Assembly (NCBI GenBank): GCA_022826805.1
Contig: JAJDUH010000019.1
Span: 1 to 64,000, forward strand
Direction of reading: 5' to 3'
Origin: Candidatus Poribacteria bacterium
Lineage (GTDB): Bacteria > Poribacteria > WGA-4E > WGA-3G
Length of the DNA: 64,000 nt
The position numbers and the translations under genes were made by a program. Under the pieces are notes generated by a model. That model was given only the letters and a program-made list of their open reading frames with translations. It did not search any database and was not told the origin of the DNA. Shown here one piece after another: positions 52,574-61,640 of the stretch (its first letter is position 1; the number at the start of each line of letters is the position of its first letter).

Positions 52574-54271
52574 CTATGGGACACGAATGTCGTCAACAAG
52601 CTCTTGAACCTCATCCGGTGGCGGTGCGGTCAAGGCAGACACACTCAGTGAGACAATAAAGTTTAACACCATACCGACAGTGCCGATACCTTCTGGTGAA
52701 ATGCCCCATAACCAGTGATCTGGTGTATTGAGTTCCGGCCTGATGAATTTGAAGAAGATGATATACGCTGCTGTGAAAGTAATGCCGACGATCATGCCAC
52801 TAATCGCGCCTTCTTTGTTCATACGTTTAGAGAAAATTCCCATGACAATTGCGGGGAAAAATGAACTCGCTGCGAGCCCAAAGGCAAAAGCGACGACTTG
52901 TCCGACAAATCCGGGTGGATTTATCCCGAAATAACCAGCAATACAAACTGCGACTCCCGCTGCAATCCGTGCAGCGTTCAACTCCTGTTTTTCTTGTAGC
53001 GTCGGCATAATTGCGCCCTTGAGAAGATCATGCGCGATTGCAGTTGAAATAACCAACAGTAACCCAGCGGCTGTTGAGAGTGCAGCGGCTAAACCACCAG
53101 CAGCTACTAAGCCTACAATCCAGTTCGGGAGTTTTGCAATCTCAGGGTTCGCCAATACCATAATGTCTCGGTCAATCGTCAATTCGTTCTGCACATCTGA
53201 TTTCGGACCACGATATTGAACGGCACCATCCCCATTTTTGTCGTCGAATTTAATCAGACCTGTCGCTTCCCAATTCTTAAACCATGTGGGTACGTCCTCG
53301 TATCTGACATCTGTTAGTTCGCCGTTCTGTTCAGGTCTAACAGTTTTGAGTAGATTCGTTCGGGCAAATACGGCTACGGCTGGGGCTGTCGTGTACAGAA
53401 TCGCGATGAAAAGTAAAGCCCAACCTGCAGAAATCCGTGCCTCTGAGGCTTTTCGCACGGTATAAAATCGGATAATCACGTGTGGGAGTCCGGCTGTTCC
53501 CAACATCAAAGCCGCTGTGATAAAGAACACATCGATGGTGCTTTTACTGCCATCTGTGTATAAGTTAAAACCCAGTTCTTCGTTCAAGCCGTTGAGTCGA
53601 TCGAGGAGATAGAGCCCTGAGCCGTCCGCAACTTTTCCCAGTAAACCTAACTGAGGGATAACGTTGCCTGTGATTAAGATAGAGATGAAAATTGCAGGCA
53701 CAAGAAACGCAAAAATCAATACACAGTACTGCGCCACCTGTGTGTAGGTAATGCCTTTCATCCCGCCCAGCACAGCATAAAAGAATACAATTCCCATGCC
53801 GATCAAAACACCAATTTCAATGTTGACACTCAGAAACCGGGAGAAAACAATACCGACGCCGCGCATCTGTCCTGCAACATAAGTAAACGAGACGAAAATA
53901 GCACACACAACAGCGACAATCCGTGCTAATTGTGAATAATACCGATCTCCGACAAAGTCAGGAACGGTATATTTACCGAATTTACGGAGGTAGGGTGCCA
54001 ATAACAACGCAAGCAGCACGTAGCCACCTGTCCAGCCGAGGAGATAAACGGAACCGTCGCGCCCCATAAACGAGATAAGGCCTGCCATTGAAATGAAAGA
54101 AGCCGCGCTCATCCAATCCGCTACCGTCGCCATTCCGTTTACAACCGGGTGCACATTGCTCCCAGCAACGTAAAAATCACCTGTCGAACGCGCCTTCGAC
54201 CAGATTGCCACGCCAATGTATAATGCGAAGGAGAGTCCCACCATTACGAAGGTCCATGCTTGTACCGTCAT
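52574..54271 (-). CDS. Sodium:solute symporter, large subunit (TIGR03648-like)
   Basis: A 565-residue SSS-family transporter with about 13 helices. The family start FYVAGSNVHPVVNGMATVADWMSAASFISMAG and VLGGMKGITYTQVAQYCVLI place it near ActP and the VC_2705 group. A soluble loop of about 70 residues (QNGELTDVRYEDVPTWFKNWEATG) is also typical of that group. Its start overlaps the stop of the small DUF4212 gene (ATGA), so both are translated together. The substrate is probably a small carboxylate such as acetate or lactate; this is inference. Confidence 0.88.
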   Translation of the reverse strand: MTVQAWTFVMVGLSFALYIGVAIWSKARSTGDFYVAGSNVHPVVNGMATVADWMSAASFISMAGLISFMGRDGSVYLLGWTGGYVLLALLLAPYLRKFGKYTVPDFVGDRYYSQLARIVAVVCAIFVSFTYVAGQMRGVGIVFSRFLSVNIEIGVLIGMGIVFFYAVLGGMKGITYTQVAQYCVLIFAFLVPAIFISILITGNVIPQLGLLGKVADGSGLYLLDRLNGLNEELGFNLYTDGSKSTIDVFFITAALMLGTAGLPHVIIRFYTVRKASEARISAGWALLFIAILYTTAPAVAVFARTNLLKTVRPEQNGELTDVRYEDVPTWFKNWEATGLIKFDDKNGDGAVQYRGPKSDVQNELTIDRDIMVLANPEIAKLPNWIVGLVAAGGLAAALSTAAGLLLVISTAIAHDLLKGAIMPTLQEKQELNAARIAAGVAVCIAGYFGINPPGFVGQVVAFAFGLAASSFFPAIVMGIFSKRMNKEGAISGMIVGITFTAAYIIFFKFIRPELNTPDHWLWGISPEGIGTVGMVLNFIVSLSVSALTAPPPDEVQELVDDIRVP

Positions 54272-54549
54272 GATTGTTCTATGTCCTCCGTCCCTTTATT
54301 TGTCCGGAATTTCTTTTCCAAACGGTTCATCAACCAGGCATAGACGAAGATGAGTACAACGAAAATCCAAATTGATGCTTGTTGCGCAAAATAGAACCCA
54401 AGGGGACATCCGCCAATACGGATTTGGTTCAATTGCTTTACGAACACAACTGAGCATAGATATGAGGTGATAAACCAAATTCCCAATAAAATGGCGAGAT
54501 ATTGTAGATTTGTCCGCCAGTATGCCTTATTTTTTGCTGTTGTGTCCAT
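54268..54549 (-). CDS. DUF4212 small subunit of the sodium:solute symporter
   Basis: A 93-residue protein with two helices (YLAILLGIWFITSYLCSVV and ASIWIFVVLIFVYAWLM) and the conserved AYWRTNLQYL, GGCPLGFYFAQQAS and MNRLEKKF. This matches TIGR03647/DUF4212, always encoded directly before the TIGR03648 symporter. It overlaps that gene by four bases. Confidence 0.9.
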   Translation of the reverse strand: MDTTAKNKAYWRTNLQYLAILLGIWFITSYLCSVVFVKQLNQIRIGGCPLGFYFAQQASIWIFVVLIFVYAWLMNRLEKKFRTNKGTEDIEQS

Positions 54550-54564
54550 AAACTATCCTCCGTT

Positions 54565-54690
54565 AAATGGTTATCGGTTATCAGTTTTCAGTTATCGGTT
54601 ACAAGAGGTGCTGCTAAACGAATACCTCTTAACTGAAGACCGGAGACTGAAAGGGTTTTTGTAGAAAGCCCGGACTGAAAACTATTTCAA
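54565..54690. repeat. Intergenic repeat with TTATCGGTTATCAG units
   Basis: GGTTATCGGTTATCAG and CAGTTATCGGTTAC are direct repeats, followed by AGAGGTGCTG...ATACCTCT as a hairpin, then TAACTGAAGACCGG and ACTGAAAGGG. It has the layout of 41841-41912 and lies between gmhA and the symporter pair. Confidence 0.45.
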
Positions 54691-54726
54691 ATTTGTGGTG
54701 CATAGTAGCAAAGGGTTGAAACGCGG

Positions 54727-55350
54727 TCAATAATTCTTTGGGAACATTAAGCGTTCGACCTGTTCAATAAGAATGTGGAGGACTTTAATATGGATTTCTT
54801 GGATGCGATCCGCGGTATCGCCGGGGGCAATGAGGAAGATATCACAGTGGTGTTTGAGTGCTCCACCGTCTCCACCGAGTAAACCAAACACCTGCATTCC
54901 GTTTGATTTTGCCGTCTCGGCCGCCCGGACAATGTTAGCCGAATTCCCACTCGTTGAGAGTGCCACCAGTAGGTCCCCGGAGTGTCCGAGTGCCGATAGC
55001 GGGCGTGCGAAGATCTCTGTAAACCCGAAATCGTTTGCTGTGCAGGTAATATGTCCGGCATCACTGAGGGCAATCGCTGGCAGTGGTCTCCGATTATCCC
55101 GAAACTTCCCCGTGCATTCTTCCGCAAAGTGCATGGCGTCACACAGACTTCCGCCGTTGCCACACGTGAAGATCCTCCCTTCCCGTTCAAACACCTCTCG
55201 CATCATTTCTGTGGTCTTTGCGATGGTTGCAATGTTTTCAGGATCTTGAATAAATCGATTAAGCACATCCTGTGCCTCTAACAACGCATCGTGGATCGTA
55301 TGCAAAATGTCCATTATATTTTCTATTTCCGATAGATTGGCATCGCTCAT
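54727..55350 (-). CDS. gmhA: Phosphoheptose isomerase (SIS domain)
   Basis: A 207-residue SIS-domain enzyme that converts sedoheptulose 7-phosphate to D-glycero-D-manno-heptose 7-phosphate for LPS core or other heptose synthesis. The fold is clear: RIFTCGNGGSLCDAMHFAEECTGKF, AIALSDAGHITCTANDFGFTEIF, DLLVALSTSGNSANIVRAAETAK and IQEIHIKVLHILIEQVERLMF. The Glu-rich helix EECTGKF and the His of EIHIKVLH are the metal and catalytic positions in GmhA. It lies ten bases after the ABC permease gene, so the two are probably co-transcribed. Confidence 0.88.
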   Translation of the reverse strand: MSDANLSEIENIMDILHTIHDALLEAQDVLNRFIQDPENIATIAKTTEMMREVFEREGRIFTCGNGGSLCDAMHFAEECTGKFRDNRRPLPAIALSDAGHITCTANDFGFTEIFARPLSALGHSGDLLVALSTSGNSANIVRAAETAKSNGMQVFGLLGGDGGALKHHCDIFLIAPGDTADRIQEIHIKVLHILIEQVERLMFPKNY

Positions 55351-55360
55351 GGCTACCGCT

Positions 55361-57160
55361 CTAAATCCGGAAAATTTCTCCTAATTTTCCACCGAGTACA
55401 CGCCCGGCACCAAGCAGGCACGCGATTAAGATTAACATACCCACCACGCCGAGTGCGCTCGCTGTGTAAGGACCTTGGTCGGGACGTTGAGAGAGAGACC
55501 AAATCGCTTTTGTAATTGGATAGTGTTGATCTTTCATCGCCAAGATTAAGCTATCACTCACTTCAAGCATAGAGAACGAGAACACAAGAATCGCACCAGC
55601 GAGAATATTCGCAATAACAAGGGGCAAGGTAATTTTATATAAAGTCCGAATCGGTGTCGCCCCCATGTTTTGGGATGCCTCTTCGTAGGACACACTTGTC
55701 TGTTGGAGACCAGCGTAAATGGAACGCAGCATGTACGGCAGTCTCCGCACGGCGTAACTGATAATCAAAAGGAAGGTCGGATTCTGTCTCGGATCAATCA
55801 CAGAGATAAGTCCATCTGGTAGATACCGCAGGAGAAGCGTTGTATCGGAGAAGCTACCCAGATAACCAAACGCAATCGCAACCCCTGGTAATGCCAAGGG
55901 CAACATTGCAACCGCATCCAACAGATTTTGGAACGGGAGACGTTTCCGAGTCAAAAGATATGACACCACGACCCCGACGAGGAGTGCCAACAATGTACTG
56001 AAAATACTGTATTTCAGGCTGTTAAGAATACTCGGCAGTGTATCAGAATGTGTGAATGTCTCCACATAGTGCGCCAGTGTCCACGATTGTGGTAGCACAC
56101 TCAAGCGCCACTGGCTTGCATCCGGCGTTAAGGAAACCATGATGACACTAATATGTGGTAACAACGCTGTGAGCGTCAATCCACCGATAAAGACGTAGAT
56201 GATTGTACGCATGATCCAGTTGGCATCTACTTCACGAGAAGTCACATGTCCCCTGCCGAGCATTTCGTAGTGTTTACTTCCCGTCCACCGTTTGGAAACA
56301 TAAAAGGCGAGGGCAGTCAACACGATAATTAAGACAACAAGGGCATAACCCATTGGATTTGTATTCGCTTCAGTCACTTGGTTAAAGATTCGCACTGAAA
56401 CTACATTGCGATACTCAAAAATCAGGGGGGTACCGAGGTCTGTGAACGCCCAGATGAAAACAAGGATCGCACCCGCAAAATAACCCGGCATCATCAAAGG
56501 GAGTGTTATCTGACGAAAGACTTGGAACCGCGATGCCCCCATGTTTTCCGCAGCTTCCTCCAGACTCGGATCTACGTTTGCAAGTGCCGCAACAATGTTG
56601 AGATACATTATCGGGTACAGATGTAGTGTTGACAACATCACCACACCCCAGAAGCCACCATGGAACCAGTCGATCGTTTCGGCTATATCAATCAGGTTAA
56701 GTTTCACGAGAAGCATATTGACGCTCCCGTATAAGCCGAAGAACTGCTTCATTCCAATCGCACCCACAAATGGAGGCATAATCATCGGAATCAAGATAAC
56801 AGAGCGTAACATGTTGCGTCCCGGGTATCGATAACGTGTCAAAAAATATGCCAAGGGTAGACTTACGATGCTCGTTACCGCTGTAACCATCACGCCGATT
56901 TTGAAGCTATTGATAACCAATTCTCGGATATTCGGATCGGTTACCATAAGTTTGAAATATGTGAGGTTAAATCTGTTTTCTATCCAGAAGGCTTCTTTGA
57001 AGACATAGAGGAGGGGGTATATGAGAAAGACAACGAAAAACAGAGTTGTCAGTCCCAAAACCAGTGTGGTTGAGGGGGTTAAATCGTATTGTCGTCTGAT
57101 TCTGTCCATAAAGGACAGATTGCTGTGAATATTCTGTTGTGCCTCTTGGCGATTCAACAT
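55361..57160 (-). CDS. Fused iron-type ABC transporter permease (FbpB/ThiP class)
   Basis: A 599-residue protein with two BPD_transp_1 domains, each with six helices. EAA loops are EEAAENMGASRFQVFRQITLPLMMPGYF in the first half and EEASQNMGATPIRTLYKITLPLVIANIL in the second. Such fused permeases serve Fe3+ (FbpB), thiamine or similar substrates. It starts 265 bases from its divergent partner ATPase. No substrate-binding protein is in the window, so the substrate is uncertain. It is followed by gmhA on the same transcript. Confidence 0.85.
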   Translation of the reverse strand: MLNRQEAQQNIHSNLSFMDRIRRQYDLTPSTTLVLGLTTLFFVVFLIYPLLYVFKEAFWIENRFNLTYFKLMVTDPNIRELVINSFKIGVMVTAVTSIVSLPLAYFLTRYRYPGRNMLRSVILIPMIMPPFVGAIGMKQFFGLYGSVNMLLVKLNLIDIAETIDWFHGGFWGVVMLSTLHLYPIMYLNIVAALANVDPSLEEAAENMGASRFQVFRQITLPLMMPGYFAGAILVFIWAFTDLGTPLIFEYRNVVSVRIFNQVTEANTNPMGYALVVLIIVLTALAFYVSKRWTGSKHYEMLGRGHVTSREVDANWIMRTIIYVFIGGLTLTALLPHISVIMVSLTPDASQWRLSVLPQSWTLAHYVETFTHSDTLPSILNSLKYSIFSTLLALLVGVVVSYLLTRKRLPFQNLLDAVAMLPLALPGVAIAFGYLGSFSDTTLLLRYLPDGLISVIDPRQNPTFLLIISYAVRRLPYMLRSIYAGLQQTSVSYEEASQNMGATPIRTLYKITLPLVIANILAGAILVFSFSMLEVSDSLILAMKDQHYPITKAIWSLSQRPDQGPYTASALGVVGMLILIACLLGAGRVLGGKLGEIFRI

Positions 57161-57210
57161 CGTTTTCTCCGACCTGATTATTTTACACCGGCTTTTGCCC
57201 TTGCAACGTG

Positions 57211-57226
57211 GAAACCTTTAGGTTTC
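57211..57226. repeat. Small palindrome GAAACC-TTTA-GGTTTC
   Basis: GAAACC-TTTA-GGTTTC in the divergent spacer between the ABC permease and ATPase genes. The TTTA loop is the same as in the TnpB right-end hairpins, but no other element part is seen. Confidence 0.3.
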
Positions 57227-57359
57227 TTCGTTAATTATACCCTATACATCATCAAATTGCATGTGTTTTTTCTGTAGAAGGGATCTGAGAATCCCGAATT
57301 CTTCCTATAAGATCGAGTTATGATCGCGACGCCTACTGACTGCCAGGCACCAATTCCTA

Positions 57360-57388
57360 TTGCCCCTAAACGCAATTCGTGCTATATT
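57360..57388 (+). promoter_or_regulatory. Promoter of the ABC ATPase gene
   Basis: TTGCCC (57360-57365), 17 bases, TATATT (57383-57388). The ATG at 57425 lies 36 bases downstream; no strong ribosome site is seen. Confidence 0.5.
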
Positions 57389-57424
57389 ATAATAATATTC
57401 ACAATACGGAATCGTAAACCCTTT

Positions 57425-58555
57425 ATGGCAACAGTAAAACTCGAAAACATCACAAAACGGTTCGGCAACCTCACCGCCCTTGACGACATTACGCTTGATA
57501 TCCAAGACGAGGAATTTTTCGTACTTCTCGGACAGACAGGGGCAGGAAAAACAACCACACTTCGCTGTATCGCAGGTTTGGATAAGCCAGAAGAGGGGAC
57601 TATCTACTTGGACGGAATCAGTGTCAACGACAAAACCCCAGCAGAGCGAGATGTGGCTTTTGTTTTCCAATCCCATATTCTCTATCCACATCTAACCGTC
57701 TACGAGAACATGGCGTTTCCACTGCATCCGAGAAAACTCTCCGCTGAGGAGATTGACCGGCGCGTCAGGGATATTGCACAGATGCTTCATATCGAGCATC
57801 TGCTCATGCGTACACCGAATCAACTCAGTGGTGGGGAAACGCAACGGGTTGGTCTTGGGAGGGCAATGGTCCGGCGTCCCCAAGTATTCCTCATGGATGA
57901 ACCCATCTCCAACCTTGATGCGAAACTCCGCACTGAAATGCGCGCTGAAATCCGTTGGCGGCAACGTGACCTCGGCACAACTACTTTCTATGTGACGCAC
58001 GATCAGGTTGAAGCAATGTCCATGGCGGATCGGATTGCCATTCTTGAGGCTGGCAGAATCCAGCAACTCGGAGCACCTGCTGACATCTATAACCATCCCG
58101 CAAACCTCTTTGTCGCCGGTTTCGTTGGCAACCCAAGCATGAACTGCATTCCGACTGACATCTCCAGATCTGATGGTGAACTCCGTATGACTTTGGCAAG
58201 CAGTGTAGACAGAGAGAATTCGGTAATGATTCAGGACGCGCGGGTTGCAGAAGCCCTAAATCATAACGATCCAAACCGGGACCTCGTGTTCGGTGTACAT
58301 CCTGAAGATGTGATTGTCAGTCATCAATCCATTTCAAACGCATTTCAGGCTGAGGTCTATAGTGTTGAACCGCTCGGTGCGGAAACGATAGTCGAGTTGA
58401 CGCTCGGAACGGATACAGCGGGCGCGCATACGATCCTCAAGGCGTGTACCGCGCCTAACTTTGAAGCCGAAATTGGACAACATCTGTATGTCACATTTGT
58501 CGCAGAACGGATGCATTTTTTCGACAAAAATAGTGGTGAAGCATTAAAGATATAG
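57425..58555 (+). CDS. ABC transporter ATPase (MalK/FbpC class)
   Basis: A 376-residue ATPase. ATG 57425 begins the ABC fold proper (ATVKLENITKRFGNLTAL). Walker A is GQTGAGKTT, Q-loop VFQSHILYPHLTVYENM, signature LSGGETQRVGLGRAM, Walker B VFLMDEPISNLDAKLR and the switch VTHDQVEAMSMADR. The C-terminal 100 residues form a TOBE regulatory domain (FGVHPEDVIVS, EPLGAETIVELTLG) as in MalK and UgpC. It pairs by position with the divergent fused permease, although MalK-like ATPases often serve sugars, so the substrate is open. Confidence 0.92.
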   Translation: MATVKLENITKRFGNLTALDDITLDIQDEEFFVLLGQTGAGKTTTLRCIAGLDKPEEGTIYLDGISVNDKTPAERDVAFVFQSHILYPHLTVYENMAFPLHPRKLSAEEIDRRVRDIAQMLHIEHLLMRTPNQLSGGETQRVGLGRAMVRRPQVFLMDEPISNLDAKLRTEMRAEIRWRQRDLGTTTFYVTHDQVEAMSMADRIAILEAGRIQQLGAPADIYNHPANLFVAGFVGNPSMNCIPTDISRSDGELRMTLASSVDRENSVMIQDARVAEALNHNDPNRDLVFGVHPEDVIVSHQSISNAFQAEVYSVEPLGAETIVELTLGTDTAGAHTILKACTAPNFEAEIGQHLYVTFVAERMHFFDKNSGEALKI

Positions 58556-58581
58556 CGGGTGTTATGATATTCTATGATAAT

Positions 58582-58853
58582 TGTAGGTTGGGTTGAGCGG
58601 TGAAAACCAATGCACCATCTTGTTTATACGGGGCTCCAATTCCAATGTTGCATTAATGTAGGTGGAGCATAGCGAAACCCAACAAACCAACTATGGTAAA
58701 CCAGATAAATAAACAGATACTATTCCCCCCTGATAAGGGGGGTTAGGGGGGTTAGTGTCTGTGCTATAATGTCTATTTAATTGTCAGTTTCACCATAAAT
58801 GTCATCGGCTATGTCCGATTTTTTACGAGATACCTATTCAACCCAACCTACGA
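58582..58853. repeat. Outer inverted repeat TGTAGGTTGGGTTGA
   Basis: TGTAGGTTGGGTTGA at 58582-58596 and TCAACCCAACCTACG at 58838-58852 pair in 14 of 15 positions and enclose 241 bases. A further copy of the same motif occurs at 23926-23940, after the type ISP remnant. Confidence 0.55.
58692..58797. repeat. MITE-like palindromic unit
   Basis: TATGGTAAAC (58692-58701) and GTTTCACCATA (58787-58797) are imperfect terminal inverted repeats, with AAATAAAC and CTATTTAATT continuing the pairing. The centre carries a seven-pair stem CCCCCCT-GATA-AGGGGGG (58725-58742). It has no coding capacity. Confidence 0.5.
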
Positions 58854-58861
58854 TAGAATTG

Positions 58862-58883
58862 GGCGAGGTTAGAGAACCTCGCC
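58862..58883. repeat. Dispersed palindrome, GGCGAGGTT type
   Basis: GGCGAGGTT-AGAG-AACCTCGCC is a perfect nine-pair stem. It belongs with 6923-6944, 33514-33534 and 50721-50735. Confidence 0.6.
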
Positions 58884-59054
58884 AGCAAAGGTTTTGCGCA
58901 AGTCCAATCTAACACAATGAATTGGCGACTTAAACTTTTCAACCTCATCCCAAATTTTCTAAAGCGTATCGGGTGTCAAACCCTACGACGATTCGGGTAT
59001 AATCCTGATGCGTGGCTGGAAAATTTTCTCAGAGAACACAAAGGAGACTGATAC

Positions 59055-60686
59055 GTGAAAGGCGGAGAAATTCTCATTGAATGCTTGAAAGCCCAAGGCG
59101 TCTCGGCAGTTTTTGGAATGCCCGGTACACAAAACATCCAAATCTACGATGCTTTACTGCAGCGCGGTGGTGCAATTGACCACTATCTCGTTCGGCACGA
59201 ATACGCCGCAACACAAATGGCGGATGGTTTCGCCCGCGCAACAGGAGAACCCGGTGTTGCCATCACCGTACCAGGTCCCGGTGCCAGCAATGCATCGACC
59301 GGGATTTTAGAGGCTTTCACCGACTGTGCCCCTGTTCTGCTAATTACTGGGCAGAGCGATTCCAGTCTCTATAGCAAACATCCGAGTAAGATGTTCCACG
59401 GCTTAGATCAGATGCGCTTTTTTGAGTCGATTACCAAATATTGTGCGATCGCTCACACTGTCGCCGAGATTCCAGTCGTCGTCGAAAACGCCTTTAAAGC
59501 GATGCGCAACGGGAGACCTGGACCCACAATGTTGGAATTCCCGATGGATGTTGTTACAGGGGAAGGGGATGTCCGAATTCCACCACGTGTGAAACGCACC
59601 GAATTACCGCCCCCAGACGACGCGGATCTCAGTACTGCTGTTGAGACAATCCGCAACGCCAAGATGCCCGTAATCTTCGCTGGGTCTGCCGTTTTCCACT
59701 CAAATGCCCGCAACGAATTACGTCTCCTCGCCGAGAAATTGAACGCACCCGTCATCGTTACCCGCAATGGAAAAGGTGTTTTGCCGGAGGACCATCCGCT
59801 GGCACTGCAAATTTGCTACGGTTACCTCGGACGTGAGGCACTCGAACGCTGCGACTGTTTAATCGGTATTGGACCGCGTTTCACCTCCATTGATACCCGC
59901 AATTGGAGTCTGGAACTACCGCAACCCTTCATCCAAATTGATGAAGACGCTAACGAGATAGGACTTGAATATCCATGTGATGTTGGTGTTGTCGGTGATT
60001 TAAAACTGACTTTACAGGCACTCATCGAAGATGTTGTCCCCGGTCAAAATGAATGGGACGCGGTGCTAACAGAACTCCGAGCAAAGTTTGATGCGCAGCC
60101 ATCGTTGCCTGTTATTCACGAATTACAAGACGTGCTTCCCAGAGATACCATCTATGCGATTGACGTCCATGCCCTCGGCTATGCCTCCTTCGCAGAGTTC
60201 CCTATCTACGATCCGAGAACCTTCCTCTACCCGAATATCGGTGTGGCGTTAGGGCACGCCTATCCGGCTGCTATCGGGGCAAAAGTGGCACATCCTGACC
60301 GTCCTGTTATCTGCTTTAGTGGTGATGGCGGATTTTTGATGGGTGCAGTGGAGATGGCAACCGCTATGAAATACGGTATCAATGTCGTGGCGATTGTTGT
60401 AAATGATGGTGCTTTGTCAGCGATTAAGGGATCCCAATTGAAAGGGTGTGAAGGACGTACGATTGATACAGACCTGCTGAATCCCGATTTTGTTGAGTTC
60501 GCACAATCTTTCGGTGCTTATGCCAAGCGCGTTGAGAATTTGGGCGACTTTAAAGAGACGCTACGGGACGCACTCGCCGCTGAGAAGCCTGCACTCATTG
60601 AGGTAATGCTGCAGGAGCGACAAGACGACATCATCAACGTAATCGGATGGTTGATGTCTGAGCCACTGCGAAAAACAGGTTTTTAA
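59055..60686 (+). CDS. Thiamine-diphosphate enzyme, acetolactate-synthase-like
   Basis: A 543-residue TPP enzyme. GTG 59055 follows AAAGGAG by eight bases. The PYR domain opens with GGEILIECLKAQGVSAVFGMPG and has the catalytic Glu in HEYAATQMADGFARATG. The middle domain is present (PVIFAGSAVFHSNARNELRLLAE). The PP domain has the TPP motif GDGGFLMGAVEMATAMKYGINVVAIVVND. The overall pattern fits acetolactate synthase, benzoylformate decarboxylase or a related lyase. No small regulatory subunit (IlvN/H) gene follows, and the FAD-contacting segment is not obvious, so a decarboxylase role is as likely as branched-chain amino acid synthesis. Confidence 0.85.
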   Translation: MKGGEILIECLKAQGVSAVFGMPGTQNIQIYDALLQRGGAIDHYLVRHEYAATQMADGFARATGEPGVAITVPGPGASNASTGILEAFTDCAPVLLITGQSDSSLYSKHPSKMFHGLDQMRFFESITKYCAIAHTVAEIPVVVENAFKAMRNGRPGPTMLEFPMDVVTGEGDVRIPPRVKRTELPPPDDADLSTAVETIRNAKMPVIFAGSAVFHSNARNELRLLAEKLNAPVIVTRNGKGVLPEDHPLALQICYGYLGREALERCDCLIGIGPRFTSIDTRNWSLELPQPFIQIDEDANEIGLEYPCDVGVVGDLKLTLQALIEDVVPGQNEWDAVLTELRAKFDAQPSLPVIHELQDVLPRDTIYAIDVHALGYASFAEFPIYDPRTFLYPNIGVALGHAYPAAIGAKVAHPDRPVICFSGDGGFLMGAVEMATAMKYGINVVAIVVNDGALSAIKGSQLKGCEGRTIDTDLLNPDFVEFAQSFGAYAKRVENLGDFKETLRDALAAEKPALIEVMLQERQDDIINVIGWLMSEPLRKTGF

Positions 60687-60702
60687 CACTCTTTATTCAA
60701 TT

Positions 60703-61584
60703 TCACGACACTAAACTGTTGCTTCTTTGGTGCTCTGCTAATTTTTCAAGAAGCAAAAGTTGTTCAGCTCGTTCAATTGGTTCTTGGTATAAGCGTTGAG
60801 GTGTAAAATTCATTGCCAATGCCTCAAGCATCGGTTTTCTATTTTCCTCTTTCGCACCAACGTGGTAGAAATGCTCCTTGGTTAACACATGAAATTCTGA
60901 CCACAGCGTCTCAAGAAAAGTATTCTTCTTGTACTGATTGCTATGCCAAGTGGATAGAATAAATTTACACGGAGAGTGGCTCAGTATCTCAAATAGATGT
61001 CGTTCATTTTCTTCGTCCCAACTATCGAAATAATCGACGTGTTTCCCAACATAAGGCGGATCGCAGTAGACAAAATCCTTTTCAGAAATTTCTTTGAGTG
61101 TTTCGCTAAAATCTTGGCAAATGAATGACCAATTGGAGTGCCTTGACATAACATAAACGTAGTCAACTTGGTTCACAATCTTCGTAATATATGCTTTGGA
61201 AAACCGCTGCGGCTTGTGTCCAAAAGGTACGTTAAAATCTCCTTTGCGATTGAACCGAATCGTTCCATTGAAGCAGCATCGATTTAAAAAAAGAAAATCT
61301 AAAGGTTCATGCGTTCGATTAAATCGCTCTCGAACTTCATAATAATAATCTTGTCCACGTTTTGATAGTATTTCGCCGTGCTGTTCAAGGAAGTTTCTCA
61401 CTTTTATACCATTAATCTTCCCACTTGCGATGGCGTTATAGAAGTTAATCAAATGTGGGTTGGTATCTGCAAAAATAGCGTTGCGCGGTATAATATTGAA
61501 ACCAACAACCCCTGAACCCATAAAGGGTTCAATCCAATTGCCTTCAAAAGACCAGTCCACATTTCGCTTTGTCAAGGCACCCAC
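60703..61584 (-). pseudogene. D12-class DNA adenine methylase, N-terminus lost at the TnpB element end
   Basis: A Dam/D12-type N6-adenine methyltransferase. Motif I is EPFMGSGVVGFN, the characteristic segment FNGTIRFNRKGDFNVPFG follows, and the catalytic motif IV is DPPY in FVYCDPPYVGKHVDYF. A late block YHVGAKEENRKPMLEALAMNF is also typical. The usual N-terminal block with the GGK motif is missing. Upstream of LTKRNVDW the sequence is the right end of a TnpB element (to 61577), which supplies an in-frame GTG at 61584 but no Shine-Dalgarno sequence. About 20-40 residues seem lost, so activity is doubtful. No cognate restriction enzyme is seen. Confidence 0.75.
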
Positions 61585-61640
61585 AGCGTAAACGCTGGAG
61601 CTTGTGCTTCGTGGACAACTGCGATTTCTAAGAAATCGTC
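61577..61640 (-). mobile_element. Right end of the second TnpB element
   Basis: Read on the minus strand after the tnpB stop: CGATTTCTTAGAAATCG as a hairpin, then CAGCG-TTTA-CGCTG, then GTGGGTGC ending at 61577. It matches the right end at 77-162 in order and in the final octamer. An omega RNA would read from the tnpB 3' end into the methylase gene. Confidence 0.65.

Larger units (their letters stand above)
58556..59054. other. Repeat-rich spacer of about 500 bases
   Basis: The spacer between the ABC ATPase and thiamine-diphosphate enzyme genes holds nested inverted repeats (58582-58853), a MITE-like unit (58692-58797) and the GGCGAGGTT palindrome (58862-58883). No gene is supported. The last 120 bases should contain the promoter of the next gene. 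Confidence 0.55.
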
